64,000 nucleotides of DNA. Origin: Cytophagales bacterium. Its GTDB lineage: Bacteria; Bacteroidota; Bacteroidia; Cytophagales; Thermoflexibacteraceae. A model generated the notes under the pieces. The model was given only the letters and a program-made list of their open reading frames with translations. It was not told the DNA's origin and did no database searches. The DNA lies in the NCBI GenBank assembly GCA_013299115.1, contig JAAFKA010000019.1, forward strand, positions 1 to 64,000, in the 5' to 3' direction. Of the stretch, positions 8,350 through 18,355 are shown in pieces. Position 1 is the first letter of the stretch. Every line of letters begins with the position of its first letter. The translations under genes were made by a program, and so were the position numbers.

Positions 8350-9657
8350 ATGGTCGATACATTCGTAAAATTCAAGGTAAAAGACATCAAATTAGCCGAG
8401 TGGGGCAGAAAAGAAATCCGTTTGGCAGAGGCAGAGATGCCCGGCTTGATGGCATTGCGTGAGCAATATGGCAAAAGCCAACCTTTGAAGGGAGCAAGAG
8501 TGGCAGGTTGCTTGCACATGACTATCCAAACTGCGGTTTTGATAGAAACTTTGGTGGCTTTGGGAGCAGAAGTTACTTGGTCTTCTTGCAATATTTTCTC
8601 TACACAAGACCACGCAGCAGCAGCCATTGCAGCAGCAGGTATCTCGGTGTATGCTTGGAAAGGACAAACAGCAGAAGAATTTGATTGGTGTATAGAACAA
8701 ACCTTGTTCTTTGGCGAAGACCGCAAACCTCTCAATATGATTCTCGATGATGGTGGCGACTTGACTAATATGGTGTTTGACAAATACCCTGAATTGATTA
8801 AAGGAATCAGAGGTTTGTCAGAAGAAACAACCACTGGCGTACACCGTTTGTATGAAAGAATGAAAAAAGGCACGTTGTATATGCCAGCTATCAACGTAAA
8901 CGACTCGGTTACAAAATCTAAATTTGACAACAAATATGGTTGCCGCGAGTCTTGCGTAGATGCTATCCGCAGAGCAACCGACATCATGATGGCGGGCAAA
9001 GTAGCCGTAGTAGCAGGTTATGGTGATGTGGGCAAAGGTTCGGCAGCTTCGTTGAGAGGGGCAGGTGCAAGAGTTATTGTAACAGAAATAGACCCAATTT
9101 GTGCTTTGCAAGCCGTAATGGACGGTTTTGAAGTTCGTAAAATGGACGAGGCAATGAAAATTGCAGACATCGTTGTAACAGCAACAGGTAACTTGGGTGT
9201 GGTAGGTGCAAAACACTTTAAAATGGCGAAAGACAAAGCTATTATCTGCAATATTGGTCACTTCGATACAGAAATAGATATGGCTTGGTTGAACACCAAC
9301 TACGGTCATACAAAATCTGAAATCAAACCACAAGTAGATTTGTACGAAGTAGATGGCAGAGATATTATTGTATTGGCAGAAGGTCGTTTGGTAAACTTGG
9401 GCTGTGCAACAGGACACCCTTCGTTTGTAATGTCTGCTTCTTTCACCAATCAAGTATTGGCTCAATTAGAATTGTGGGAAAATCACGCAAAATACGAAAA
9501 CAAAGTTTATACCTTGCCTAAACACTTAGACGAAAAAGTTGCACGTTTGCACTTGGCTAAGGTTGGTGCAGAAATAGACGAATTGTCAGGCGAGCAAGCA
9601 GAATACATTGGCGTAACAGTAAAAGGTCCGTTCAAATCTGAAATGTACCGTTACTAA
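8350..9657 (+). CDS. ahcY: Adenosylhomocysteinase (S-adenosyl-L-homocysteine hydrolase)
   Basis: Cleaves S-adenosylhomocysteine, the by-product of methyl transfer, to adenosine and homocysteine, with tightly bound NAD+. The 435 residues include the substrate-domain signature running through [15 protein letters not shown], the [10 protein letters not shown] segment, the Rossmann motif GYGDVGKG (about residue 223) and the C-terminal FKSEMYRY end that closes the NAD site. Length is normal. The ATG at 8350 fits the family start, and a TAnnTTTG box precedes it. A strong hairpin follows the stop. The homocysteine product feeds methionine synthase, encoded further along at 40640-44992. No riboswitch was seen in the 113-bp upstream gap. 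Confidence 0.97.
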   Translation: MVDTFVKFKVKDIKLAEWGRKEIRLAEAEMPGLMALREQYGKSQPLKGARVAGCLHMTIQTAVLIETLVALGAEVTWSSCNIFSTQDHAAAAIAAAGISVYAWKGQTAEEFDWCIEQTLFFGEDRKPLNMILDDGGDLTNMVFDKYPELIKGIRGLSEETTTGVHRLYERMKKGTLYMPAINVNDSVTKSKFDNKYGCRESCVDAIRRATDIMMAGKVAVVAGYGDVGKGSAASLRGAGARVIVTEIDPICALQAVMDGFEVRKMDEAMKIADIVVTATGNLGVVGAKHFKMAKDKAIICNIGHFDTEIDMAWLNTNYGHTKSEIKPQVDLYEVDGRDIIVLAEGRLVNLGCATGHPSFVMSASFTNQVLAQLELWENHAKYENKVYTLPKHLDEKVARLHLAKVGAEIDELSGEQAEYIGVTVKGPFKSEMYRY

Positions 9658-9678
9658 GCCTAAGTAAGTTAATAATTT

Positions 9679-9720
9679 TAAGTGTTTGGGGTTGCAATAA
9701 CCTTAAACACTTATTTTTTT
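9679..9720 (+). terminator. Intrinsic terminator after ahcY
   Basis: TAAGTGTTTGGGGTT pairs with AACCTTAAACACTTA around a 5-base loop (GCAAT), with two G-T pairs. A run of seven T follows. It sits between convergent ahcY and vgrG. Confidence 0.85.
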
Positions 9721-9749
9721 AAAATTTATCAACTTTACTTATTCATTTT

Positions 9750-11543
9750 TCAATTAATCATTACCAACGTACCTTTTACTGTGGTTTGTCCAGAAGATAC
9801 CAACTCTGCCATAGCTTGCCCATTGGCTGCAAACTTCACGTTGGCAGCGTTGCTGATGTTCATACCCGAAACTTTGACATCGCCACCTGATGAACTAATG
9901 GCAACATTGCCTGTGGCGGAGAGGGTAATTCCTTTGGCGGCGGAGAGTTTGAGGTCGCCAGCACTGTCTATGGTAATTCCCGAAGAAGTCATTTTGATAC
10001 TGTTGCCTGTTTTGTCGGTTATGGTAATTTGTCCGTTTTTGTCGTCAAGCACCAAACTGTTGCCCGCAGGAGTTTTGAGGGTCAAAATGGTGTCTTTGTC
10101 GTTGAAAATCAGGGTCAATTTGCTTTTGGTCGTAATTTGTTTGGTGGAGTTGTCGGCATCAGGTTCTATGGCTGGTTTGATAGTTTTGCTGTATAAACTA
10201 CCCAAAATAACAGGAAAAGCAGGGTTATTGTCCATAAAAGCAAGGGCTACTTCGTCGCCAATTTCGGGCAAAAAGAAGAAACCTTGCCCTTGTGTGGCGT
10301 AGTCGTGGGCAAGCCTTGCCCATATGCCCTCGTCTGTCGTACCCCAAAGAGGCAGGGTAACTTGTATGCGATATTGCCCATCGGCGTCTTGGTGAATTTG
10401 CTTGACAAAAGCCGTATGTACGCCTTGCATGGCAGGTGTCCAGTTGGCAGCAGTAGGTAAGTTTTTTGCTATTTCCTCCGCAAACCACTCAAAATCTAAA
10501 CCTAACTTCACTTCTGTTTGCCAACTTCCTACTTTTATTTCGTGAATAACAGCACCGACCAGTAGATTGCCACTAAACTTTTTGCCCACATTGGCTAAGG
10601 CTATGACGTTGGCGGGATTGACCGAAGCATTGCCAAAAAAAGTAACTTTGCCTTTAATTTTTGAGTAATTAGATTTGAGCAACTGTGCCGTAGCCCAAGT
10701 TTCTAAGGGAGTTTGGGGCAAAGGGGCTGCTGTTTGTTGCACATAAGGTTTTGTACCTGTAACGCCATTAAGTTGGGCGTAAGTGATAGTGCCACCAATG
10801 GTAGGATTGGGGGCTGTGCCGCTGCCTGTGGTTAGCGAAGTTTCTCCTATTTTGGTTGCAACTACCTGAGCAGTAGAGAGTTGTGAAGTAACATCTACGT
10901 AGGCTTGAAGGCTGATGATGCTTTCTCCGTAGGTCAAAGTTAAAGCAGGAGCTTTGCTCATGTCGGGCTTTTTTACGCTGACTGTGCTTGCATCTGTGGT
11001 TACGCACAAGCCGTTTAATTCGGCTCGCATTACCAAAAAGTCCCAATCTGTTGCCTGATATTGCACTAATTTGGGGTGTTGGAAGGTGGTACTGTCGGTG
11101 CTGGCTGTCAAACCAGCATAATTGCCAATGAGAGCAGCCAATATTTCGCTGTCTTTCTTTTTGCTAAAAGTTGCTGTTTTTTTGCCAACAGTCATTTTTA
11201 TTGCCTTATCTCTACATTCTATTACCAACAAGGCAGGGGCATCTTCTTGTATCCGAATTTCATGGCGGGTAATAATTCCTTTAAAAATAGAAGTGGTTTT
11301 CAAGTTGTAACCTGCTTTTATTTCTATCGCCGACCCTACTGCAAAATCATCTTTGTCGCTAATCGGAAAAGTTTGTTCGGCTGGGCTACCGTCATAAATA
11401 AACAGTCGAGCAAACGAAATTTTGTTTACAGCTTTGCCCACCGTAATTCGCTGCACTGCATAACTGCTGTCAATTTCTTTGCCACCCACTAAAACAGTAA
11501 AGGAGGGGAGGCTCATGCCACTTTGAATGGGAGTTTTTGTCAT
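9750..11543 (-). CDS. vgrG: VgrG-like spike protein (T6SS or extracellular contractile injection system)
   Basis: VgrG forms the membrane-piercing tip of contractile injection machines. The N-terminal part has the gp27-like fold order of the family (FKGIITRHEIRIQ, followed by ATDWDFLVMRAELNGLCV). The middle has the gp5-like OB segment with PLWGTTDEGIWARL, QGFFFLPEIGDEVALAFMD and FPVILGSLYS. The C-terminus is a beta-rich repeat region (KLSAAKGITLSATGN). The frame is open upstream, but the ATG at 11543 (MTKTPIQSGM) is the first start before recognisable family sequence. No sheath, Hcp/tube, baseplate or ClpV gene is in the window, so this is an orphan copy. It is convergent with ahcY. Whether it serves a Bacteroidota T6SS (type iii) or an extracellular contractile system cannot be decided here. 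Confidence 0.85.
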   Translation of the reverse strand: MTKTPIQSGMSLPSFTVLVGGKEIDSSYAVQRITVGKAVNKISFARLFIYDGSPAEQTFPISDKDDFAVGSAIEIKAGYNLKTTSIFKGIITRHEIRIQEDAPALLVIECRDKAIKMTVGKKTATFSKKKDSEILAALIGNYAGLTASTDSTTFQHPKLVQYQATDWDFLVMRAELNGLCVTTDASTVSVKKPDMSKAPALTLTYGESIISLQAYVDVTSQLSTAQVVATKIGETSLTTGSGTAPNPTIGGTITYAQLNGVTGTKPYVQQTAAPLPQTPLETWATAQLLKSNYSKIKGKVTFFGNASVNPANVIALANVGKKFSGNLLVGAVIHEIKVGSWQTEVKLGLDFEWFAEEIAKNLPTAANWTPAMQGVHTAFVKQIHQDADGQYRIQVTLPLWGTTDEGIWARLAHDYATQGQGFFFLPEIGDEVALAFMDNNPAFPVILGSLYSKTIKPAIEPDADNSTKQITTKSKLTLIFNDKDTILTLKTPAGNSLVLDDKNGQITITDKTGNSIKMTSSGITIDSAGDLKLSAAKGITLSATGNVAISSSGGDVKVSGMNISNAANVKFAANGQAMAELVSSGQTTVKGTLVMIN

Positions 11544-11635
11544 GAGAACAGAGGAAAAATTGGTTTTAGTATTGCAAATTAGTAACTTTTTTTTGTTTTT
11601 ATTCAAAAAATTCAAAAAACACAAATAAAAAGTTA

Positions 11636-11666
11636 TTGTTTGTTCATTCTCTTTTGCCTACCTTTG
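11636..11666 (+). promoter_or_regulatory. Promoter for the symporter gene
   Basis: TTG at 11636-11638 is followed, 20 bases later, by TACCTTTG at 11659-11666. This matches the Bacteroidota -33/-7 pattern, 62 bases before the ATG at 11729. Confidence 0.6.
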
Positions 11667-11728
11667 CCTTGTACCTTTTCTGTTTTGTATATGCTCGGCA
11701 ATTTAGATAACGAAGTAATTTTTTCCCC

Positions 11729-13444
11729 ATGACCTCCTTAGATTGGTTTGTATTATTGACTACCCAAATATTTATTATTGGCTATGGTTTTTGGAAAAGC
11801 CGCGATGCCAATAAAGATATGAAAGGTTATTTGTTGGCGGGCAACCAAATGGGCTGGCTTACGATAGGCATTTCGGTTATGGCTACGCAGGCAAGTGCCA
11901 TTACGTTTTTGTCTATACCCGGACAGGCTTTTTATGATGGCATGGGCTTTATTCAAATCTATTTTGGCTTGCCGTTGGCTATGGTTATTTTGTGTATCAC
12001 CGCCTTGCCAATTTACAGAAAATTAGGAGTTTATACGGCTTACGAATACTTAGAACGAAGATTCGACCTCAAAACAAGGGCATTGGCTGCGGTGCTATTT
12101 TTGGTGCAGCGAGGCTTGTCCACAGGCGGAACTATTTATGCACCTGCCTTAATTTTGTCCACTGTTTTGGATTGGGATATTAACTGGACTATCATTTTAA
12201 CAGGCTCTATCGTTACAATTTACACCGTTTTTGGTGGTACAAAGGCTGTAAGTTACACCCAAACGCAGCAAACTTTGATAATATGGCTCGGTATGGGGGC
12301 TGCGGTGGTAGTTTTGTACCAACATTTGCCACCTTTTTCTCTAAGCCACTTGATAGATTTGGCTACGCAACTCAACCGAATGGAATTGATAAATTTTTCT
12401 TTCAATCCTGCTGACCGTTATACGATTTGGTCGGGCATTTTGGGTGGAATTTTCCTTTCTTTGTCTTATTTTGGCACAGACCAGTCGCAAGTACAACGCT
12501 ATTTGGGTGGCGAAACCTTAGCCCAAAGTAGGTTGGGTTTGCTGATGAATGCAGCCATAAAAATTCCTATGCAATTTTTTATTTTGTTGTTGGGTGTTTT
12601 CCTGTTTTTATTCTACCAATTTTCTGCCCAACAGCCCATTTTTTTTAATGCCAATGAGGTAAAAAAAATTTATGCCTCGCCCCTCAAAGCAGATTTTCAG
12701 GTCTTAGAAAAGCAATTTGCAGATACCTTGCAACTCAAAAAAAGTGTGATGCAAACTTATTTGCAACTAAAAGCAACCGAAAATACTCATTCAACTGAAC
12801 AGCTTGCAACCCTAAACCAACAACTCACTTTGCTCAAGCAACTCAACGAAAGTGAAAAAAGGCTACACAAAAAAGCTGTTGATTTGATAAACAAAAACAA
12901 CAAAAAAGAAGGGGCAAAAGACTCGGATTATGTTTTTATTAGTTTCATTATCAACTACTTACCCGTAGGTTTAATTGGGCTATTGGTGTCCGTTATGATT
13001 TCTGCCTCCATGTCTTCGGCTGCCTCTGCATTCAATGCCTTAGCCTCCACGACCATTGTAGATATTTACAAAAGATTGGTAAACACCACTGCCACGCCTG
13101 CCCATTATTTGCAGACTTCCAAAATCTTGACTGCCATTTGGGGAATTATCTGCATGGGTTTTGCACTTTTTGTAAGTCGGTTAGACAATTTGATACAAGC
13201 CGTAAATATCTTAGGTTCTTTGTTTTATGGCACAGTCTTAGGTATTTTTTTGGTAGCTTTTTACCTCAAAAAAATTGGTGGCACAGCCGTATTTTGGGCT
13301 GCGGTCTTATCAGAAACCTTAATTTTGGGCTGCTTTTATTACTACGAAGACCGAATAGCCTATCTTTGGTACAACCTAATTGGCTGCGTCTTGGTAATAG
13401 GTTGGGCAGCATTGTTTCAGAAATTATTAGTATCACAAAAGTAA
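11729..13444 (+). CDS. Sodium:solute symporter (SSS family)
   Basis: An integral inner-membrane transporter of 571 residues that should couple Na+ entry to uptake of an organic solute; the substrate cannot be read from sequence. Family marks are the YLLAGNQMGWLTIGISVMATQASAITFL segment (TM1-2), FGGTKAVSYTQTQQ, the SYFGTDQSQVQRYLGG signature, and SMSSAASAFNALASTTIVDIY near the later helices. A hydrophilic block of about 95 residues (about 305-400, rich in K, Q and L) interrupts the membrane part and is probably a cytoplasmic or periplasmic helical domain. It has its own promoter at 11636-11666 and ends near a hairpin-rich gap shared with the convergent 13654 gene. Confidence 0.9.
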   Translation: MTSLDWFVLLTTQIFIIGYGFWKSRDANKDMKGYLLAGNQMGWLTIGISVMATQASAITFLSIPGQAFYDGMGFIQIYFGLPLAMVILCITALPIYRKLGVYTAYEYLERRFDLKTRALAAVLFLVQRGLSTGGTIYAPALILSTVLDWDINWTIILTGSIVTIYTVFGGTKAVSYTQTQQTLIIWLGMGAAVVVLYQHLPPFSLSHLIDLATQLNRMELINFSFNPADRYTIWSGILGGIFLSLSYFGTDQSQVQRYLGGETLAQSRLGLLMNAAIKIPMQFFILLLGVFLFLFYQFSAQQPIFFNANEVKKIYASPLKADFQVLEKQFADTLQLKKSVMQTYLQLKATENTHSTEQLATLNQQLTLLKQLNESEKRLHKKAVDLINKNNKKEGAKDSDYVFISFIINYLPVGLIGLLVSVMISASMSSAASAFNALASTTIVDIYKRLVNTTATPAHYLQTSKILTAIWGIICMGFALFVSRLDNLIQAVNILGSLFYGTVLGIFLVAFYLKKIGGTAVFWAAVLSETLILGCFYYYEDRIAYLWYNLIGCVLVIGWAALFQKLLVSQK

Positions 13445-13452
13445 TACTTGGT

Positions 13453-13570
13453 ATTAAGTAATAAGACAAAATAAATTTCTGTTTTTCTTTGTGGACTTTA
13501 TGCGTTAGTGGGTCATAATCAAGTAATGACAGCAATCGAAATTTATACCTTTATTTTGTCTTATACTTAG
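13453..13570. repeat. Inverted repeat after the symporter gene
   Basis: AAGTAATAAGACAAAATAAA near 13455 is matched by TTTATTTTGTCTTATACTT near 13549, with a few mismatches. Function unknown; it may help transcription end between convergent genes. Confidence 0.5.
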
Positions 13571-13604
13571 ATAGGAAATGTGAAATTAAACTATTGATTT
13601 TTAG

Positions 13605-13633
13605 CACTAACATTTATCTGAGAAATGTTAGTG
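13605..13633. terminator. Hairpin between convergent genes
   Basis: CACTAACATTT (13605-13615) pairs perfectly with AAATGTTAGTG (13623-13633). It lies just past the ends of the symporter and the 821-residue gene and could act in both directions, though it lacks a long T run. Confidence 0.4.
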
Positions 13634-13653
13634 TTAAGCATTAGTTTCAAAAA

Positions 13654-16119
13654 TTAAACACTTATCTGGTCATTTGCCTGTCCTCTGCCCACAATTTGCG
13701 GAATATTGAGTAGCACCTCTTGCCCTTTTTGGTAATAAGTAAAACTTGTGGTAAAAAGTTGGCGGTGGTCTTTCAAAAACAAGAGCATAAACCGACTAAA
13801 CCAACGCATCTCGAAATCACTATCCAACATTTGCAGCACAAAATTGTATTGATTTTTCTCTATAGCAGCAGGCGTAAGGTCGTCTAAGGAACAGTTTAAA
13901 CTCAACATATTTTGCACACCCTCTAAGGCAATTTGGAAACCTCTGATATAAACCATTTCGAACATCGTTCTTGTATCTGAGGAGAAAGCAGAATTTTCTA
14001 CAAATAAATCGGCAGCAAAAGCCAAACGGCTGCGTCTGTCCTCTTTTTCAAACTCCTCCACCTCTGTATCGTAAAGAGGCATATCTATCACTTGCAAGGA
14101 GTCGCCAAGACGGTTATATGTTTCACGCATACCCCTGCGGAGGTCGCCTGTAGGAATTTTTGACCAGTTTTTGAAAAACTCTACCCAAAGAGCCGAATAA
14201 AACAGCACTTTGGAATCAAAAGTTTTTTTGCATTTGTAGGCAGAGTCATAAAACATAGCCCCTGCAAGACTTGTAGCCAAGTCGTTTCGGAAGGCTACAT
14301 CATGTGCAATAGACGTTACTAATTTTTTAAATTTTGTGCCTTCCAATTTGCTCATAAAAACTTCCCAAGCAGCATCTTCGGCTTTGAAAGTTAGCAAAAA
14401 TTTATGTTGGGTCTGCCCTTTGCTTTGCAAGTAAGCAGCTAATTTATCTATTTCGTTGGGGCGAAGTTGCAAATCTTTGATGTCCCAGAGATAAGCCAAG
14501 TCCACCATTTCGGCTATGATGTTGGAGTCTATTTTATTGTTCATCAGGCTTTGCAACCACTCAAAACCCAAATCTAAGCAATAGTCGGTGTTGCGGTTGG
14601 TGATATGCCCAATAACAGGCTGGGGTGTAGTAACCGAAAATTTGCTGAAATACCTCGTGCCATTGATACGGCTGCGGATACCATAATACAATGCCACTTC
14701 TCTTGCCGACTCATAGTCTAAGTTGGTAAGCAATTCTTGTTGGTCGTAAAAATTGCTGATAGCAAATTTGGTTTGGGCGTTGGAGCTAAGTTTAAATTGC
14801 AACCAATTAAACAGCGAAATTTCTACGCCAATGGCTAAGGAAGTGGTAATTTCTTTTTTCAACAGCCATTCCTCTATGACTACTTCATTTGGAATTGCCA
14901 ATAAATCTTGAAAATCAAATGCCAATAATTTGCCGTAGTGAGTCTGCAAAGCTGCCAAAGAAGTGAATTTGCCACGCAAAACTTTGCTCGTTTTCCAGCT
15001 TTTTTGGTAGGTAGCCTTTACACTTGCCTGCAATTTGCTACTGACAAGCATATAAATTTCCTCTTTTACCCTCGTAACCCACGCCTGCCACTGCTGCTGC
15101 AAGGCAGAAACTTTGGTAGAAACTTTCAAAAAATCTGTCAAACCTCCTGTAAACCCAAACATTCGGGCTATTTTTTCGAAGTCTTTTATTTCATCTCCTT
15201 CCAATACTTTGTTGTCGACCAACAATTTTTTGAACAATCTGTCCACTGTAGCCAAATCCGTAGGCACAAATTTGGTGATGACTGCATCGATGGCTTGGTT
15301 GATTTGCTTAGGATTTTTTAAGCCGATGGCTGTGCCTGCCGACAAAGTTCCACCGACCATTTTGCTAAAATCTTTGGTAAGTTCGAAGTGATAAGCATTG
15401 TTTTTGTTGGCAATTTCCAAACGAAATTGGTCTTGCAAAGCTACATCGAAGGTAAACGTAGCCCCTGCTTCGCCGCTGAGGGCTAAGGCGTTGTTGGGCA
15501 AGGCTATTTTTTTCAATCCTTCCACTGTATTGAAGGCTGCAAAGAGCAAATCATTGACTTTGATAGCAATACCAAACTCCAAATTGCCACCAATTTGCAA
15601 GCTAACTGCCTCATTATCTTGGAGATGTTGCAAACTTTCTTTATTAAAAATAGAAGGAATTTGCTTGGCATTGGCTTTGAGGGCATCTGCCAACAGTCCT
15701 GTATTGGCGTGAACTTTATAGGTGCTGACTTTCATTTGCACGCCTACTTTGCCCCCTAACTCGTCTATGGGTATGCCTGCCAATTTGGAGGTAGTGGCTG
15801 CCAAATTGCTACTTAAATTGACCCCAGCCATGAGTTGGTAACGCAACCAAACCTTGTCTTTGTGTTGTTCGACATCGAAACAAGGCGAATTTGATGCGTT
15901 TTTGACTACCATATTTACCACATCATCTTGCTTATGTGTGGCAGATAAAATTGCTACGGTTACACCTGAACTTGCCGACCATGCCGTAGCAAAGCCTAAA
16001 GAAGTGGGTTGAATAGCAAAATTGGCAAGGGTAAGGTCGTTTTGCTTTTTGTCCGATAATTTTTCGAAGCCTCTTAGCGTAGAGAGAATGGTATCGAGAG
16101 GTATAATTGGAGTTGCCAT
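13654..16119 (-). CDS. Large protein of unknown function (821 aa)
   Basis: A well-formed 821-residue ORF starting MATPIIPLDTILSTLRGFEK. It has no signal peptide, no clear membrane helix and no motif I can name. The N-terminal 280 residues alternate small and beta-branched residues (ATAWSASSGVTVAILSATH, GGNLEFGIAIKV, ALSGEAGATFTFDVAL), suggesting repeated beta structure. The rest is mixed alpha with many aromatic residues (SFTYYQKGQEVLLNIPQIV near the end). Codon use looks like that of its neighbours. It is on the same strand as vgrG but separated from it by the symporter gene. A role as cargo or partner of the injection apparatus is only a guess from distance. The start ATG at 16119 is the first in the frame. 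Confidence 0.6.
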   Translation of the reverse strand: MATPIIPLDTILSTLRGFEKLSDKKQNDLTLANFAIQPTSLGFATAWSASSGVTVAILSATHKQDDVVNMVVKNASNSPCFDVEQHKDKVWLRYQLMAGVNLSSNLAATTSKLAGIPIDELGGKVGVQMKVSTYKVHANTGLLADALKANAKQIPSIFNKESLQHLQDNEAVSLQIGGNLEFGIAIKVNDLLFAAFNTVEGLKKIALPNNALALSGEAGATFTFDVALQDQFRLEIANKNNAYHFELTKDFSKMVGGTLSAGTAIGLKNPKQINQAIDAVITKFVPTDLATVDRLFKKLLVDNKVLEGDEIKDFEKIARMFGFTGGLTDFLKVSTKVSALQQQWQAWVTRVKEEIYMLVSSKLQASVKATYQKSWKTSKVLRGKFTSLAALQTHYGKLLAFDFQDLLAIPNEVVIEEWLLKKEITTSLAIGVEISLFNWLQFKLSSNAQTKFAISNFYDQQELLTNLDYESAREVALYYGIRSRINGTRYFSKFSVTTPQPVIGHITNRNTDYCLDLGFEWLQSLMNNKIDSNIIAEMVDLAYLWDIKDLQLRPNEIDKLAAYLQSKGQTQHKFLLTFKAEDAAWEVFMSKLEGTKFKKLVTSIAHDVAFRNDLATSLAGAMFYDSAYKCKKTFDSKVLFYSALWVEFFKNWSKIPTGDLRRGMRETYNRLGDSLQVIDMPLYDTEVEEFEKEDRRSRLAFAADLFVENSAFSSDTRTMFEMVYIRGFQIALEGVQNMLSLNCSLDDLTPAAIEKNQYNFVLQMLDSDFEMRWFSRFMLLFLKDHRQLFTTSFTYYQKGQEVLLNIPQIVGRGQANDQISV

Positions 16120-16186
16120 AATTTAATTTGAAGTATTTTGCTGTTTTTTTGTGAGTTATTTTATAGATTTGAAGTAATTATCGAGG

Positions 16187-16267
16187 TACGTTGGCAATGG
16201 TCGCAGACCTTGACAATCGTAGGCTCTTTTTATACGGTTGTCAAGGTCTGCGACCATTGCCAACGTA
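16187..16267. repeat. Long perfect hairpin (30-bp stem)
   Basis: The arm beginning TACGTTGGCAATGGTCGCAG (16187-16216) is the exact reverse complement of 16238-16267, with a 21-base loop. A decayed copy is at 61386-61471. It sits between divergent genes. Confidence 0.9.
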
Positions 16268-16331
16268 AAAAAAGTGATAGACCTAAATAGTTTGGTTTTG
16301 AAAAAATACACATTTTTGCAAATATTTTACT

Positions 16332-18302
16332 GTGATTTACTACTTCTGTTGTTTTTTATTGGCTTTGGGCTGCGTGCAATTCAGTTTGTATGCACAAAGT
16401 CCGCCTACGTCTTACCGCAATACAATTCCAAACATAGAAAAAAAATCAAACAAAATCATTGATAGTTTAGAAAATTTATTAAAAAAACCTCTCAATGAGC
16501 AAGATAAATTTGCAACCCTCAAAGAATTGTGTTGGCGAAACAGAAATGCAGACAGATTAAAGGCTATTGAGTACGGCAAACAGGCTTTGGCTATAGCCCA
16601 ACGGACAAAGCACCGCATGGGCGAGGCAGATATGTGGCGTTTTTTGGGTATTGTGCAGTGGCAACATCTCTACAATCAGTTGGCGTTGGAAAATTTTTTT
16701 AAAGCCTTAGAAATTTCAGAACAGCTTGATTATCAAGAAGGTATAGGCTATTGCTACGACAATTTGTCGGTGGCTTTTACAGACCAGCGAAAGTATGAAC
16801 AAGCCCTGACCTACGCCCTGCAATCTGCCCAAGTTTTTGAGAAAATAAACAATTTGCAAGGCATGGGCTATGCCTATATGCACTTAGGCGTAATTTATAT
16901 GCACCTCCACAACTACGAAAAAGCCTTAGCCATTCAACAAAAAGGTTTGAAAGTGAGAGAATTGCAAAAAGATACAACCCTGATAAACAACACGTTAAGA
17001 GAAATAGGGCAAATTTATAAATTGCAAAAGCAATACAAAGAAGCTGAATTTTATTTGCAACAAGCCTTAGCGTTGGCACTCAAAGTGGGCAATGATTTTG
17101 CCACTGCCGAAACTCAACAACATTTGGCAGAAGTGTATTTGGCTCAAAATCAAATAGATAAGGCTTTGGAAACAGCCCAAACGAGTTTTGCCATAGCTGA
17201 AAAGTATCACAACCTCAAACAGTTGATTTACAACGCCAATGTATTATCAAAAATCTATGAGGCACAAAAAAACTACCCGCAGGCGTTGCATTACATAAGA
17301 GTTTCGCAGACCCACCAAGATAGTTTGTTGAACGAGGAAATCCGTATGAAGTTGATAGAAAAAAGTATGCAGCATGATTTTCACAAGAAAGAACAAGAAT
17401 TTTTGGTAGAACAGGCAAAAGATGAGGAAAAAGATAGGCAACAAAATTTGATTATTGGTTTGTTAGCTGTTTTGGGTGTGGTAGGTTCGAGTTTGCTCTT
17501 TGTGATTTATAAAAGACATAAAGAAAGTGTGGCGATGAACGAAGATTTGCAGCAAAAAAACGAGGAAATTATGCAAATGGCAGAGGAGTTGCAAGCCCAA
17601 GCCGAAAGTTTGCAGATTTCCAATGAATTTAAAGACCAACTTTTTTCTATTATTGGGCATGACCTCCGCAGCCCTCTGGTGGGTGTAAACGGCATTTTTG
17701 AACTCCGCAACGAAGGGCTGCTCGATGATGAGGAGTTTTTGGCAGTCTTGCCCGATGTATCGCAAAATATTTATCAAGTTACAGTTTTGACTGAAAATCT
17801 ATTATTCTGGGCAAAAAGCCAAATCAAAGGACAATTTTTGCGGTTGGAAGTGCTTGATTTACACTCTTTTGCCAATAATCAAGTGGACTTGTTTCGCACC
17901 CAAACTTTAAGCAAAAATGTTCTCTTGACTAATCAAGTACCCTTTAAAATGATGGTCTTGGCAGACAGCAATATGTTGGATTTGGTCTTGCGAAATTTGG
18001 TGGGCAATGCTGTAAAGTTTACCAAAGACACCGACATTATCACCATAAAAGCCGAAAAAATAGATGCAGACACCATACAGGTATGCGTAGAGGACACAGG
18101 CGTGGGCATGAGCAAAGAAAGCGTAGATAAATTATTTGGAAATTTTGTGTTTACTTTGCGTGGCACTTCCAATGAAAAAGGAACAGGTTTAGGCTTGCGG
18201 TTGTGCAAAGAATTTGTAGAGAAAAACGGGGGCAAAATTTGGGTTACAAGTGAGTTGGGCAAAGGAAGTAAGTTTTATTTTACGCTGAAAGTGAGTTTTT
18301 AA
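16332..18302 (+). CDS. TPR sensor histidine kinase
   Basis: A membrane-bound two-component sensor of 656 residues. Order: secretion signal ending FSLYAQ (1-22), a TPR array (about 45-330, for example GIGYCYDNLSVAFTDQRKYEQAL), one transmembrane helix (LIIGLLAVLGVVGSSLLFVIY, about 375-395), a coiled coil, a HisKA domain with the phospho-acceptor in IIGHDLRSPLVG, and an ATPase domain with the N box NLVGNAVKFT, G1 DTGVGMS and G2 GTGLGL. The frame opens with GTG at 16332. A TGA lies ten codons upstream and no ATG fits, so GTG is taken. No response-regulator gene is adjacent. The same architecture recurs at 45350-47296. Confidence 0.9.
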   Translation: MIYYFCCFLLALGCVQFSLYAQSPPTSYRNTIPNIEKKSNKIIDSLENLLKKPLNEQDKFATLKELCWRNRNADRLKAIEYGKQALAIAQRTKHRMGEADMWRFLGIVQWQHLYNQLALENFFKALEISEQLDYQEGIGYCYDNLSVAFTDQRKYEQALTYALQSAQVFEKINNLQGMGYAYMHLGVIYMHLHNYEKALAIQQKGLKVRELQKDTTLINNTLREIGQIYKLQKQYKEAEFYLQQALALALKVGNDFATAETQQHLAEVYLAQNQIDKALETAQTSFAIAEKYHNLKQLIYNANVLSKIYEAQKNYPQALHYIRVSQTHQDSLLNEEIRMKLIEKSMQHDFHKKEQEFLVEQAKDEEKDRQQNLIIGLLAVLGVVGSSLLFVIYKRHKESVAMNEDLQQKNEEIMQMAEELQAQAESLQISNEFKDQLFSIIGHDLRSPLVGVNGIFELRNEGLLDDEEFLAVLPDVSQNIYQVTVLTENLLFWAKSQIKGQFLRLEVLDLHSFANNQVDLFRTQTLSKNVLLTNQVPFKMMVLADSNMLDLVLRNLVGNAVKFTKDTDIITIKAEKIDADTIQVCVEDTGVGMSKESVDKLFGNFVFTLRGTSNEKGTGLGLRLCKEFVEKNGGKIWVTSELGKGSKFYFTLKVSF

Positions 18303-18355
18303 GTAGTTGTAATTGACAAGACAAAGTAAATGGTTAGTTGCCAAGTGGTTATTTT

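Noticed and set aside
9750-16119. A complete type VI secretion or contractile injection cluster
   Set aside because: Only a VgrG-like gene is recognisable. The neighbours are ahcY, a symporter and an unknown protein.
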